NCBI RefSeq assembly: GCF_000292525.1
Contig: NZ_AEYF01000048.1
Span: forward strand, 186,001 to 250,000
Source of the DNA: Rhizobium sp. CCGE 510
GTDB taxonomy: Bacteria > Pseudomonadota > Alphaproteobacteria > Rhizobiales > Rhizobiaceae
Direction of reading: 5' to 3'
Length of the DNA stretch: 64,000 nt
Position numbers and translations under genes: made by a program. Below, piece by piece: positions 53,172-62,036 of the stretch (its first letter is position 1; every line of letters begins with the position of its first letter). The notes under the pieces are model-generated. The model was not told where the DNA came from. It did not search any database and worked only from the letters and a program-made list of their open reading frames with translations.

Positions 53172-55688
53172 ATGGACAGGCTGTTGTCCCGTTTCCGGCT
53201 ACAGACCAAAGTAATCATTTTCGTACTGCCTTTCATAATCAGCATTTGCGCGGTGGGGTTTTTGGGACACTACGCCGCGGGTCTCCTACAAAGCCGCCTG
53301 GAAACCTCGAGCCAGGTGATGCAGGTGCTCTCGGGTTTCCGTGACGTCTCCGCCTCGATGAGAGAGTTTCTCGACGAGGCGTCGGAAGAAAGGCGCGATC
53401 GCGTGAAGGCTGACCTGCTCGCCCAGCAATCGCATCTGCAGGCTTTAGTGACGAATGCCGGAGCTACGGGGGAAAGCGAAGGCCTCCTGTCGGCAAACGC
53501 GATCATGCGGGACGTGGTGGACAATTTTGGCTCTCTCTGGAGCATCCATGAAAGCGAAGAGCAACTGATAACCTCGATCGCCAATCATTCTGAATCGCTG
53601 GTTTGGTCGCAGGATGAAATGCTCAGGCTAGCTGACGAGTTGAGAAAGTCCGGCGAGCAGTCCGAGGGCGCCGCCAAATCGATGTTGCGCGATGCCGACA
53701 GGGTGACAGGCTATGCAACCTTCTTTCTTGATTTTGCCGCGGGCTACCAATCCGCCGGAACGACCGAGCTGAAACTCGAATATTTGCGCGGCAAAGTGGG
53801 CGAGTTGCGTCGAAGCGCCCGAAATCTGCGGGCTTCCTTGCCGTCGGACGCTACCAAACTGTCGAGCTCGGTCGACGGCGCGGTGAAAAGCGTAACAGAA
53901 ATTCTGTCGCAGGGCGCCGCATCGGACAACGCCGTAGGCCTCGACACCGCAATGTCCGCGTTCAAGGAAATCTCCGTCGGGATCAACGCGGTGGCGAACC
54001 AGCAAACAAAGAAAGCAATCGTCGAGTTCGCAGGTCTCGACCAACGTTTGGCCAAGATCAGCAGCGCCCTGGACGGCAGCCGAAGACTTTCGGACTCCAG
54101 CTATCTCATCAGGATACACCTTGCGCGCTTCATAGCCGACCCTACCGAACAAAACCGCGCGCAGCTCGTCCAGAACTTCGACAGGACGAAGAAGGAGATA
54201 TTGGACATCTGGAGTGCCGCTTCCGATCTCGACCTTTTCAAGGCAGTCCAGAATACGGTCCCTCCGGCGGTAGAGGGTATGACGCAGGACAGTGCGAAGC
54301 TCGTCGAGATCTCGGAAGTCAGGCGTGCGCAATATAGGCAAACGACAGACCAGTTGAACACCATATGGGGCCACCTCACGACGTTTGCCGAGGCCCAGCG
54401 TGCCAGGGCCATCGAAGAGACGGCCCGTGCGAACGGCATTGCCCTCATAACGATATTTGCAGGCGTCCTCGTCGCGCTTCTCGCTGGCTTTGGGATGATT
54501 GCGACTTTCAAGAAACCTGTCGTCCGGTTGACCGACGACATGCGGCGTTTGTCCGAAGGGGACCTTGACATCGAGATCGGCGGTTCTGAGCGCGCTGATG
54601 AGCTCGGAGAAATGGCCCGGGCACTCTGTGTCTTCAGGGAGAATGCTGTAAGGAAAATCGAGATCGAGAACGACGCGGATCGTCAACGATCAGCTTCCGA
54701 AGCTGAACGTCGGCACAGCGAGGCGGAGAAAGCCCAGATCGACAAACAGATCGGCGACGCCGTCGACAGTCTTGCCGCTGGGCTGGAGAGGTTATCCAAC
54801 GGTGATGTTTCGAGCACGATCGATCAACCGTTCTCTGGGCGGCTGGAACAGTTGCGAAAAGACTTCAACAATTCGTTGCTGCGCTTGCAGGCGACGATGT
54901 CGGAACTTCGCGGCAACATCGTGCTCATTCGGCAAAATGCAGACAATCTCAGCAGTGGCGCCGATGATCTCTCCCGCCGCAGCGAGCGTCAAGCCGCATC
55001 GTTGGAGGAGACCGCGGCTGCGGTTCATCAACTCACCGCGACGGTGCGTTCGTCGACAGAGCAGGCGCAAGCCGCAGCCCGGCTTGTAAAGGAAACCAAG
55101 CAGGCCGCGGATGCGTCTGCTTCAGTAGTCACGAACGCGGTCGACGCTATGGGCCGTATAGAAGCGGCTTCTGGCCGCATTTCGCAAATCATCGGCGTTA
55201 TTGACGAGATAGCGTTCCAGACCAATCTCCTGGCACTCAATGCTGGTGTCGAGGCCGCGAGAGCTGGGGAAGCGGGACAGGGCTTCGCTGTCGTCGCCCA
55301 GGAAGTCAGGGAGCTTGCCCAGCGGTCGGCCCTAGCCGCCCAGGAAATCAAGGAACTCATCGCAAGATCGACCGAGGAAGTCGCCTCGGGATCGCGATTG
55401 GTGAACGAGGCGGGCAAGGTGCTGATTGCCATATCGTCGAATGTTGCCGGAATTTCCGAAAGGGTTGAGCTTATCGCTGCGGCGAGCAGGGACCAGGCTG
55501 CTTCGCTTATCGAAGTGAACCAGGCCGTTGGCGAGATCGATGACAGCACCCAGCGAAACGCTGCCATCGCCGAGCAAGCCCACGCCGCCACTCAGGAACT
55601 TACAAAAGAGACCCAGCGGCTGATGCAACAGATCGAACAGTTCAACATCGGCAGGCCAAGGGGTCACGTGCTTTCGGTTGTTTCCTGA
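53172..55688 (+). CDS. Methyl-accepting chemotaxis protein
   Basis: 838 residues. First membrane segment at about 14-36 (VIIFVLPFIISICAVGFLG), then a large periplasmic helical sensor of about 385 residues (larger than a simple four-helix bundle, HBM-like), second membrane segment at about 421-445 (IALITIFAGVLVALLAGFGM), HAMP (RLTDDMRRLSEGDLDIEIGG), and a cytoplasmic coiled coil with the invariant hairpin tip IDEIAFQTNLLALNAGVEAA. It signals to CheA. The position of a GntR-type operator upstream and catabolic genes downstream suggests it senses the compound degraded by that region. The start codon has only a weak AAGGA site. Confidence 0.92.
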   Translation: MDRLLSRFRLQTKVIIFVLPFIISICAVGFLGHYAAGLLQSRLETSSQVMQVLSGFRDVSASMREFLDEASEERRDRVKADLLAQQSHLQALVTNAGATGESEGLLSANAIMRDVVDNFGSLWSIHESEEQLITSIANHSESLVWSQDEMLRLADELRKSGEQSEGAAKSMLRDADRVTGYATFFLDFAAGYQSAGTTELKLEYLRGKVGELRRSARNLRASLPSDATKLSSSVDGAVKSVTEILSQGAASDNAVGLDTAMSAFKEISVGINAVANQQTKKAIVEFAGLDQRLAKISSALDGSRRLSDSSYLIRIHLARFIADPTEQNRAQLVQNFDRTKKEILDIWSAASDLDLFKAVQNTVPPAVEGMTQDSAKLVEISEVRRAQYRQTTDQLNTIWGHLTTFAEAQRARAIEETARANGIALITIFAGVLVALLAGFGMIATFKKPVVRLTDDMRRLSEGDLDIEIGGSERADELGEMARALCVFRENAVRKIEIENDADRQRSASEAERRHSEAEKAQIDKQIGDAVDSLAAGLERLSNGDVSSTIDQPFSGRLEQLRKDFNNSLLRLQATMSELRGNIVLIRQNADNLSSGADDLSRRSERQAASLEETAAAVHQLTATVRSSTEQAQAAARLVKETKQAADASASVVTNAVDAMGRIEAASGRISQIIGVIDEIAFQTNLLALNAGVEAARAGEAGQGFAVVAQEVRELAQRSALAAQEIKELIARSTEEVASGSRLVNEAGKVLIAISSNVAGISERVELIAAASRDQAASLIEVNQAVGEIDDSTQRNAAIAEQAHAATQELTKETQRLMQQIEQFNIGRPRGHVLSVVS

Positions 55689-55712
55689 CGTCATCACGAC
55701 ACCAATATTGTG

Positions 55713-55739
55713 TTGACAGATTTTCATACAATCTGTCAA
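55713..55739 (+). promoter_or_regulatory. GntR-type operator within a promoter
   Basis: TTGACAGATT (55713-55722) and AATCTGTCAA (55730-55739) are perfect 10-base arms around 7 bases. TTGACA doubles as the -35 element, and 17 bases further lies TCAAAT as a possible -10. The site is 31 bases before the metallo-hydrolase start and so would block transcription of the 55771-58599 operon when bound. Confidence 0.7.
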
Positions 55740-55770
55740 ATAGTGCAGCCAATCTGGGAGGATAAGCGGC

Positions 55771-56664
55771 GTGCTCAATGACCAAGCGCATCAGACTAAG
55801 TTGCCCTATTTCTATCCGTTCAAGTTCGGAACCGGCGAAATAACGGTACTTTCGGACGGACCGTTGGAGTTGGGCGACCCGCGGGAGAATTTCCTCGGGG
55901 TCGACGCGGCCACGGTGACGGAAATGCTCAACAGGAACTTCCTGTCCAGTTCGTCGGTAACCCTCGAGCAGAACATCCCGCTGGTCAAAATTAACGGAAA
56001 GACCATCCTGTTCGACACCGGGATGGGGACGTCGAAGATTTTCGGGCCGACGACCGGCCGCTTGCTGAAAAGCATGCAGGAGGCAGGCATCGACCCCTTG
56101 GAAGTCGATACCGTGGTGTTGTCCCACGCACACATCGACCACACCGGCGGACTTTGCGATCAGGACGGCAAGCTTAATTTTCCGAACGCGGAGATCTTCA
56201 TAAGCGAAAGCGACTTCGATGACTGGACCGACGGAGGCAAGCTTGATGACGGTTTCAAGGCCCAGGTGGAAAATGCCCGGAGGAACCTTCTTCCACACCG
56301 TGATCGGATAACGCATTTCGTGGACGGTCAGGAGTTTCTGCCGGGCGTGCAGGCGGTGCACGCTCCAGGCCACACCTTGGGCCACTTCTGCTTCCTCATG
56401 CAGTCTGACAACGATCGGCTCTGCTTCCTCGGCGATCTCACCCATCATCATATCCTGCTGATGGAACGCCCGTGGATGGAGTTCAAGTACGACACCGATC
56501 CCAAGCTCTCGGCGCGGTCGCGCACCCGGGTGCTGGATATGCTCGCGACAGACCGCATACCCGTGATGTCCTATCACTTTGCGTGGCCCGGGCTCGGCAA
56601 CGTCGCTCGGGAGCGGGATGGCTTCCGCTACGTACCCACCGCCATGCAGATGCTTTCGCGATAG
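55771..56664 (+). CDS. Metallo-beta-lactamase-fold hydrolase
   Basis: 297 residues from a GTG with GGGAGG upstream. The metal motif HAHIDH is at 119-124, with a distal His in HAPGHTLGH (about 205) and Asp in CFLGDLTHH (about 225), all needed for a two-zinc site. No signal peptide. The group includes lactonases and arylsulfatase-like enzymes; the substrate cannot be read from sequence. First gene of an operon with a zinc alcohol dehydrogenase and a second MBL-fold protein, controlled by the operator at 55713. Confidence 0.85.
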   Translation: MLNDQAHQTKLPYFYPFKFGTGEITVLSDGPLELGDPRENFLGVDAATVTEMLNRNFLSSSSVTLEQNIPLVKINGKTILFDTGMGTSKIFGPTTGRLLKSMQEAGIDPLEVDTVVLSHAHIDHTGGLCDQDGKLNFPNAEIFISESDFDDWTDGGKLDDGFKAQVENARRNLLPHRDRITHFVDGQEFLPGVQAVHAPGHTLGHFCFLMQSDNDRLCFLGDLTHHHILLMERPWMEFKYDTDPKLSARSRTRVLDMLATDRIPVMSYHFAWPGLGNVARERDGFRYVPTAMQMLSR

Positions 56665-56676
56665 GAATACACGACA

Positions 56677-57801
56677 ATGCAGATGAAATCAGTCATTCTC
56701 CGAGAGTCAGGGCTTCCCAAGCCGTATGCAAGTTCGCGACCTCTCAGTGTCGAGACCGTCGATCTGACGCCTCCCGGCAATCTTGAGGTCCTGGTCAAAA
56801 TCAAGGCCGCTGGTGTGTGCCACTCCGACCTGTCGGCGATAAATGGCGACCGGCCCCGCCCGCTGCCTGTCGCGTTGGGGCATGAAGCATCCGGCATTGT
56901 CGAAGAAATCGGACCCGGCGTCGATACAGTGAAGGTTGGCGATCACGTCGTGATGTCGTTCCTGCCGATCTGCGGACACTGCGATTACTGCGCGGGAGGA
57001 CGCGCTAGCCTCTGTGAGCCTGGCTATCGCGCAAACGCCGCCGGGACATTGTTGAACGGTAGCAAGCATATCCGTCTTCGCGGCTACGATATCAACCATC
57101 ACAGCGGCGTATCGGCGTTTTCGGAATACGCGGTCGTGTCGGCGCACTCGGTCGTCAAGATCACCAAAGACGTGGACGTCACGATGGCGGCCCTGTTCGG
57201 ATGCGCCGTCATGACAGGCGTCGGTGCGGTCGTAAACACGTGTGGCGTGAAGCCGGGACAGTCGGTCGCCGTCATCGGCCTTGGGGGCGTGGGCTTGTCG
57301 GCGGTCCTCGGAGCGGTGACCAGCGGGGCAAGCGAGATCGTCGCCATCGATTTGATGCCGGAAAAGCTTGAGCTGGCTAGGTCGCTGGGCGCGACGCTTA
57401 CCTTCCTGGCAACCACGCCGGATGTCATCGGCGAGGTCAAGGAAGCGACACGCGGGGGAGTGGACTACGCCATCGAGATGGCAGGGTCGAGCAAAGCGTT
57501 CGAAACCGCTTATGGCATTACGCGGCGCGGCGGCACGACGGCGACAGCGGGTCTGGCGAACGTGAACACCAAATTCGAGATCTCGCCGCTTCCTCTTGTC
57601 GGGGAAGAACGCATCATCAAAGGCAGCTACATGGGGTCTTGCGTGCCTTCGCGCGATATTCCCCGTTATATCGACCTGTTCCTCAAAGGTAGGTTGCCCG
57701 TGGAGAGACTGCTGTCCAGCACTGGCCCGCTTGAGGAAATCAACGAGGCCTTCGACCGGTTAGACCGTGGCGAGGTGATCCGGCATCTGCTGGTTCCCTG
57801 A
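56677..57801 (+). CDS. Zinc-dependent alcohol dehydrogenase (MDR)
   Basis: 374 residues. Catalytic zinc ligands: Cys in AAGVCHSDLSA (about 48), the GHE motif LGHEASGIVEEIGPGVD (about 68-84) and Cys in LFGCAVMTGVG. Structural zinc: four Cys in ICGHCDYCAGGRASLC (about 98-113). NAD binding: VIGLGGVGLSAVLG (about 199-212). Class III-like or long-chain alcohol dehydrogenase group. It would oxidise an alcohol intermediate, or reduce an aldehyde, in the catabolic pathway. Follows the MBL gene by 12 bases. Confidence 0.93.
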   Translation: MQMKSVILRESGLPKPYASSRPLSVETVDLTPPGNLEVLVKIKAAGVCHSDLSAINGDRPRPLPVALGHEASGIVEEIGPGVDTVKVGDHVVMSFLPICGHCDYCAGGRASLCEPGYRANAAGTLLNGSKHIRLRGYDINHHSGVSAFSEYAVVSAHSVVKITKDVDVTMAALFGCAVMTGVGAVVNTCGVKPGQSVAVIGLGGVGLSAVLGAVTSGASEIVAIDLMPEKLELARSLGATLTFLATTPDVIGEVKEATRGGVDYAIEMAGSSKAFETAYGITRRGGTTATAGLANVNTKFEISPLPLVGEERIIKGSYMGSCVPSRDIPRYIDLFLKGRLPVERLLSSTGPLEEINEAFDRLDRGEVIRHLLVP

Positions 57802-57822
57802 GCCTGCGGAAGGAGCGAGAAT

Positions 57823-58599
57823 TTGAGCGACTGGAAAGTCCTGGCGATACATTACGGCACTGCGGTTCGCCCCGTTGGCGAACTCGGCCTGGAAGCAGGA
57901 GATCCCCACGACGCCCCAGGCAGGATCGAGTATTTCGTCTGGTTGATCCGCCACGGTGAACGCCTGATCCTGGTTGATACCGGGTTTAGCCCGCAGGAGG
58001 CTGAAAGGCGCGGGAGGACCATGTTGATCCATCCGGTCGAAGCGCTTCGCCAGCTCGGGATTTCCGCATCGTCCATTACCGACGTCGTCATCACGCATCT
58101 CCACTATGATCACGCGGGAAACCTTGCGGACTTCCCCGAAGCCCTGTTCCACTTGCAGGATCGGGAGATGGCCTACGGTACAGGACGATGCATGTGCCAT
58201 GATCGTCTTCGGCGTCCCTTTGCAGTGGACGCCGTCGTTGATGCGGTCCGCCTGACGTTTTCCGGCAGGATGCGCTTCCACGACGGGAACGGCGAGATTG
58301 TGGAGGGGCTCACCATCCATCTCGTCGGCGGTCATTCCAAAGGCCTTCAGGTCGTGAGGCTGGACGATGGCGATGAAGTCGTCGTCATCGCATCGGACGC
58401 ACTCCATTTTCAACGCTATCTGGAGCATGACGACGTCTTTCCGCTTTTCGCCGATTACGCCGACGTACTGGAGGGATACCGAACTCTCCGTGAGCTATCA
58501 GGACCGTCCGGAGTACTTGTTCCAGGCCACGATCCCGCAGTCCTGACGGGTTTTCGATCGCTGTCACCCGATCTCGCTTTTGCAAAGGTTCTGCGGTAA
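57823..58599 (+). CDS. MBL-fold lactonase-like hydrolase (AHL-lactonase-type)
   Basis: 258 residues from a TTG start behind AAGGAG. The metal motif HLHYDH is at 92-97 (VITHLHYDHAGN), the third His in VGGHSKGLQ, the Asp in IASDALHF and a final His in LVPGHDPAV. This is the pattern of N-acyl-homoserine lactonases (AiiA/AhlD group), whose members open lactone rings. In this operon it more likely opens a lactone formed by the flavin monooxygenase than a quorum-sensing signal, but either is possible. Last gene of the 55771 operon. Confidence 0.85.
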   Translation: MSDWKVLAIHYGTAVRPVGELGLEAGDPHDAPGRIEYFVWLIRHGERLILVDTGFSPQEAERRGRTMLIHPVEALRQLGISASSITDVVITHLHYDHAGNLADFPEALFHLQDREMAYGTGRCMCHDRLRRPFAVDAVVDAVRLTFSGRMRFHDGNGEIVEGLTIHLVGGHSKGLQVVRLDDGDEVVVIASDALHFQRYLEHDDVFPLFADYADVLEGYRTLRELSGPSGVLVPGHDPAVLTGFRSLSPDLAFAKVLR

Positions 58600-58651
58600 T
58601 GGGGACGCGTGGAATGTCCGGTAAGAGACAAAGCTAGGGCGTTCTTCGCTT

Positions 58652-58672
58652 TTGTCAGACAATCGGGTTGTC
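58652..58672 (+). promoter_or_regulatory. GntR autoregulatory operator
   Basis: TTGTCAGACAA (58652-58662) is a perfect palindrome, and TTGTC at 58668-58672 gives a second inverted pair with GACAA. A -35-like TTGTCT (58668) and a -10-like TATAGT (58692-58697) are about 18 bases apart, so the operator covers the -35 region of the regulator gene. Confidence 0.5.
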
Positions 58673-58750
58673 TCATCAGGATAACCCACCATATAGTACC
58701 ATGACTTGCGCGGCCGCTTTCGGCCTTGGTAAAACGGACTTTTGGATCCG

Positions 58751-59440
58751 ATGGGTGATATGGATTTACAGATTGCACGACAGAGTGCCACATTGCGCAC
58801 TCAGGTAGAAGATAAACTGCGGCAGGCGATATCAAGCGGCCGTTTCAAGCCGGGTCAGCGCCTCGTTGAGCGAGAGCTCTGCGAGTCGATCGGTGTAGGA
58901 CGGACATCAATCCGCGAGGCGCTTCGACAACTCGAGGCCGAGGGCCTCATTACCAGCTATCCGCACCGCGGTCCCGTCGTCAGCACTATCACTTACGAAG
59001 AAGCCGCTCAGCTCTACAGCGTCAGGGCTTTGCTAGAGAGCTATGCCGGAAAGGAATTCGCTGAAAACGGAACCGCCCAGGATATCCATACACTCAATGA
59101 GGCGGTTGCTGAGTTTGCGGAAGCGGCGGCAAGCGGCGGTGGGAGCAGGCTCATCAAGGCGAAAACCGCGTTTTACGATTGCCTGATGCAAGGGAGTGGA
59201 AACGTCTTCGTCAAGCAAATGCTGACATCGCTCCACAATCGGGTGACTCTCCTGCGCATGACGTCGATGACGCAGCCGGGGCGCTTGAACCACAGTGTGG
59301 AAGAGATAAAGGAGATCGCTGCGGCCATTACTGACCGAAACGGAGCGAAAGCCGCCGCAGCCTGCAAGTACCACATCGATATGGCGGCTAAGGTCGCACT
59401 GGACTACCTTCGTAAAACCTCCGAAAACGACGGCGATTGA
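58751..59440 (+). CDS. GntR-family regulator (FadR/FCD subfamily)
   Basis: 229 residues from the ATG at 58751; TTG at 58742 or ATG at 58760 are alternatives. The winged helix is at about 12-75 (LRQAISSGRFKPGQRLVERE, GVGRTSIREALRQLEAEGLI). The C-terminal FCD ligand domain (about 85-225) has an Asp/His-type metal site region. FCD repressors bind a pathway metabolite and release DNA. The CAGATT-N7-AATCTG sites at several promoters of this region are the likely targets. Confidence 0.92.
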   Translation: MGDMDLQIARQSATLRTQVEDKLRQAISSGRFKPGQRLVERELCESIGVGRTSIREALRQLEAEGLITSYPHRGPVVSTITYEEAAQLYSVRALLESYAGKEFAENGTAQDIHTLNEAVAEFAEAAASGGGSRLIKAKTAFYDCLMQGSGNVFVKQMLTSLHNRVTLLRMTSMTQPGRLNHSVEEIKEIAAAITDRNGAKAAAACKYHIDMAAKVALDYLRKTSENDGD

Positions 59441-59460
59441 AGAAGCGGCAACAGCCGGTA

Positions 59461-59489
59461 TTGACAGATTGTCTGATAATCTGCTTATT
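59461..59489 (+). promoter_or_regulatory. GntR-regulated promoter of the hydrolase fusion gene
   Basis: -35 TTGACA (59461-59466), 17-base spacer, -10 CTTATT (59484-59489). CAGATT (59465-59470) and AATCTG (59478-59483) form the operator inside the spacer. The first 28 bases are identical to those of the promoter at 61978. Confidence 0.8.
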
Positions 59490-59548
59490 CGAAGTCATGG
59501 CGCTGCCGACGCGTGCGGCCTGGCGCTCGTTCGAACAGGGAGGTTGCT

Positions 59549-60781
59549 TTGGGCACTTTTAATGAATTGCGGTCCCGCATAGCGGAGGCTCTTGGGGATC
59601 GGGAATTGCCCCGGCTCACTCCGGACCTGACAATGGACATCGCCTTCTACGTCGGCGATCAGGTGATCGCCCTCAATTTCGCTGAAGGCGGCGCGGCGAT
59701 CTCGGGGGAAAGCGATAATCCCCAGGTGACAGTGAGGGCCACTGCGGACGCCTGGGAGCAGGTTCTAATGACGCCGCCGCCCGCCACCTTTCACTCCTTC
59801 ACAGCGTTGCAGCTTGCAAATCCTCTCTTCGAGATCGCCGGCTCACCGCTCGCCCTTGCGAAAGCACGCCCGGCTCTGGAGCGGGTGTTCGAGCTCGTCG
59901 TTGCGTCCCCCGAGATGAAAGCGGAGCATGCTCAACGCGACCTGCGTCAAATCCGGGGGCAGTATGCCGTCGTCGATATCGATGACGTCCCCCATGAAAT
60001 ATATTACGAAGAAGCAGGCGAGGGGGTGCCGGTCCTGTTTCTTCACACCGCCGGAGCGGATAGCCGCCAATTCATTCCTCAACTGGCGGACACCGAGCTT
60101 GCGAAAACCTACAGGCTGATCGCTGTTGACCTACCATTCCACGGTCGGTCCATGCCGCCGCTGACATGGGATGGAGCACCCTACAAGCTCACGGCATCGC
60201 TGTACCTGAAATGGTGCACGGCCATACTCGAACAGGTCGTTCGCGAAAAGGCGATTGTTGCGGGTGGGTCCATGGGCGCGGCAATGTCGCTGGTTCTCGC
60301 CGCGGAACGGCCGGAGCATGTCCTCGGGATCGTGGCGATCGAGCCACCTTTCCGCTCCAAGGGACGCCGGAACCCATACCAGCATAACGTAAACGTACAC
60401 GGCTCACTTCATAACTCGGCGTATGTCAGAGGGATCATGAGCCCACTTAGCCCCTCAGGCGAGCGCAGGAGGTCAAGCTGGATCTATTCGCAGGGAGCAC
60501 CCGGAGTTTACCCAGGGGATCTTTCCTTCTACAGCGACGAGTTCGACGGAGCAGTGACAGCTCCCCGTATTGACCCATCACGCACCCCGGTGGCGCTGCT
60601 CTCGGGCGACTATGACTACTCAGCCACTCCGGACGACGGTGCCAAGCTCGCCGAACTCATTCCGGGATGCCTCCACCTCGTCATGGACGGTCTGGGTCAC
60701 TTCCCCATGTGCGAACACCCGAACTTCTTCCGGAGCTATCTTGTAAAAGGGCTCGAGTTTGTCCGGCAAGCCGCGCGCTAA
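59549..60781 (+). CDS. Fusion of SCP2-like domain and alpha/beta hydrolase
   Basis: 410 residues from a TTG with AGGGAGG upstream; a GTG 12 codons earlier is possible. Residues 1-120 resemble an SCP2 (sterol-carrier-like) lipid-binding domain (DLTMDIAFYVGDQVIALNFA ... VRATADAWEQVLM). Residues 140-410 are an alpha/beta hydrolase with the nucleophile Ser241 in VAGGSMGAAMS, acid Asp in LLSGDYDY and His in GLGHFPMCEHP. The hydrolase would cut an ester or C-C bond of a hydrophobic intermediate held by the SCP2 domain. It is monocistronic under the promoter at 59461. Confidence 0.85.
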   Translation: MGTFNELRSRIAEALGDRELPRLTPDLTMDIAFYVGDQVIALNFAEGGAAISGESDNPQVTVRATADAWEQVLMTPPPATFHSFTALQLANPLFEIAGSPLALAKARPALERVFELVVASPEMKAEHAQRDLRQIRGQYAVVDIDDVPHEIYYEEAGEGVPVLFLHTAGADSRQFIPQLADTELAKTYRLIAVDLPFHGRSMPPLTWDGAPYKLTASLYLKWCTAILEQVVREKAIVAGGSMGAAMSLVLAAERPEHVLGIVAIEPPFRSKGRRNPYQHNVNVHGSLHNSAYVRGIMSPLSPSGERRRSSWIYSQGAPGVYPGDLSFYSDEFDGAVTAPRIDPSRTPVALLSGDYDYSATPDDGAKLAELIPGCLHLVMDGLGHFPMCEHPNFFRSYLVKGLEFVRQAAR

Positions 60782-61139
60782 GCGGTCGGACTGGCCGCCC
60801 GGTGCAGCACGCCGGGCGAGCGAATGCGAAAGTGGGCGGGCGCATACCGAGGCTTTGCAATTAGCGTGCCGGCGATGGCACAGCCGGCATCGTCACGCGC
60901 TCCCGAGAAATTCCGGTATGAAATTGGAAAAATTCACGCGATATCTGGGTGAAGAATCAGGCGCGGCGATGCGTCTATAAGGTGCCGTTGCGACGTCTGA
61001 TCGCAGGATTATGATCACGCAGCCTTGCGCGTGATCTCTATCTTTTCCCACCGCGGGTCTCTGTGTTTCCGACACGTAATGCCACAGTAAAATTGTCTCC
61101 CGTGGTCAAGAAGGAGGCACCCGTCAGCACCTACGTGCT
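60782..61139. other. Intergenic region between convergent genes
   Basis: About 360 bases, no gene. It contains a hairpin at 61013-61036 and another small inverted repeat (TGCCGG/CCGGCA, near 60869-60891). Confidence 0.5.
61013..61036. terminator. Terminator between convergent genes
   Basis: GATCACGC (61013-61020) and GCGTGATC (61029-61036) form an 8-bp stem with an 8-base loop, followed by TCTATCTTTT on the plus strand. Probably ends the hydrolase transcript. Confidence 0.65.
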
Positions 61140-61907
61140 TTAGCGCACCAAGTGGTTTCCGATCGACGATCCTCCGTCGACGGTGAGAATGCTTCCGGTC
61201 GCAAACCGCGAGCGGTCCGAAGCGAGAAAAAGCATCGCCTCGGCGATCTCTTCCGGGTTGCCCATCCGGTGCAGGGCTGCACGGGCGTTGAAGTCTTCCC
61301 GCAGGGCTTGCGGGTCTGCCGCGTCGGCGAAAATCTTGGTGAAATAGGGCGAGTCGATCGTTCCGGGGGCGACAGCGTTTACGCGGATCCCGTCTTTTGC
61401 GTGGTCCAGTGCCATGGCTCTCGTGAGTGCCGAGATCGCGCCTTTAGACGCCACGTAGGCCGTACGGTTCGCGATGGCTGACACGGCCGTGTATGAGGTC
61501 GTGTTAATAATCGATCCGCTGCCCTGTTCCGCCATAATGGGAACCACGTATTTCGAGCATAGGAAGATCCCCTTCACGTTTACCGCCATGATCCGGTCCC
61601 AGTCGGATTCGGCGATGGTCGTGACGTTTCCCGTCATCCCGAACCCCGCGTTGTTGACGAGAACGTCGATGCGCCCCCATTTTTCCTTAACTGACCTAAC
61701 CATCGCCTCGACCTCGGCGGACAAAGACACATCGGCCTTTAACGCGATCGCATCTGTCCCGATGTCTCGGGCAACGTCTCGCGCGGCATCGATGTTGACG
61801 TCGACGACGCCAACCCTAGCGCCCTGGCGCGCAAATAGTTCAGCAGTGGCGCGGCCGATCCCGCTGCCAGCCCCGGTCACCACACAGACTTTCGATTCCA
61901 GATCCAT
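61140..61907 (-). CDS. Short-chain dehydrogenase/reductase
   Basis: 255 residues from the ATG at 61905-61907, with GAGGAG upstream. Classical SDR: cofactor motif VVTGAGSGIGRATAE (about 9-23), LVNNAGFG, catalytic Ser in INTTSYTAV and YVASK (Tyr-x-x-x-Lys). Asp in VVDVN after beta-2 points to NAD preference. It would oxidise a hydroxyl in the pathway. Divergent from the flavin reductase operon; each has its own GntR-type operator in the 130-base gap. Confidence 0.92.
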   Translation of the reverse strand: MDLESKVCVVTGAGSGIGRATAELFARQGARVGVVDVNIDAARDVARDIGTDAIALKADVSLSAEVEAMVRSVKEKWGRIDVLVNNAGFGMTGNVTTIAESDWDRIMAVNVKGIFLCSKYVVPIMAEQGSGSIINTTSYTAVSAIANRTAYVASKGAISALTRAMALDHAKDGIRVNAVAPGTIDSPYFTKIFADAADPQALREDFNARAALHRMGNPEEIAEAMLFLASDRSRFATGSILTVDGGSSIGNHLVR

Positions 61908-61945
61908 AATCGTCTCCTCTTTCACTGCCCCGAGAAAACATTTTC

Positions 61946-61961
61946 GCAGACAATCTGTCAA
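61946..61961 (-). promoter_or_regulatory. GntR-type operator of the SDR gene
   Basis: On the minus strand: TTGACA (-35), then GATTGTCTGC and a degenerate right arm, with TTTTCT 17 bases from the -35 as possible -10 (61938-61933). Only the left arm of the operator is intact, so repression may be weaker than at 61978. Confidence 0.55.
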
Positions 61962-61977
61962 TGATGAATAAAACATG

Positions 61978-62006
61978 TTGACAGATTGTCTGATAATCTG
62001 CTTATC
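61978..62006 (+). promoter_or_regulatory. GntR-regulated promoter of the flavin reductase/monooxygenase operon
   Basis: -35 TTGACA (61978-61983), 17-base spacer, -10 CTTATC (62001-62006). CAGATT (61982-61987) and AATCTG (61995-62000) make the operator. Identical over 28 bases to the promoter at 59461, so both are probably controlled by the same protein and to the same degree. Confidence 0.8.
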
Positions 62007-62036
62007 TTTGATCACGAATGACTTGGGGAGGTAACC

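Noticed and set aside
57823..58599. Quorum-quenching island (AHL lactonase) as the purpose of the 55-58 kb operon
   Set aside because: The HLHYDH motif fits AHL lactonases, but the operon partners (alcohol dehydrogenase, second MBL, flavin monooxygenase under the same operator) fit a catabolic lactone intermediate better. Not excluded.
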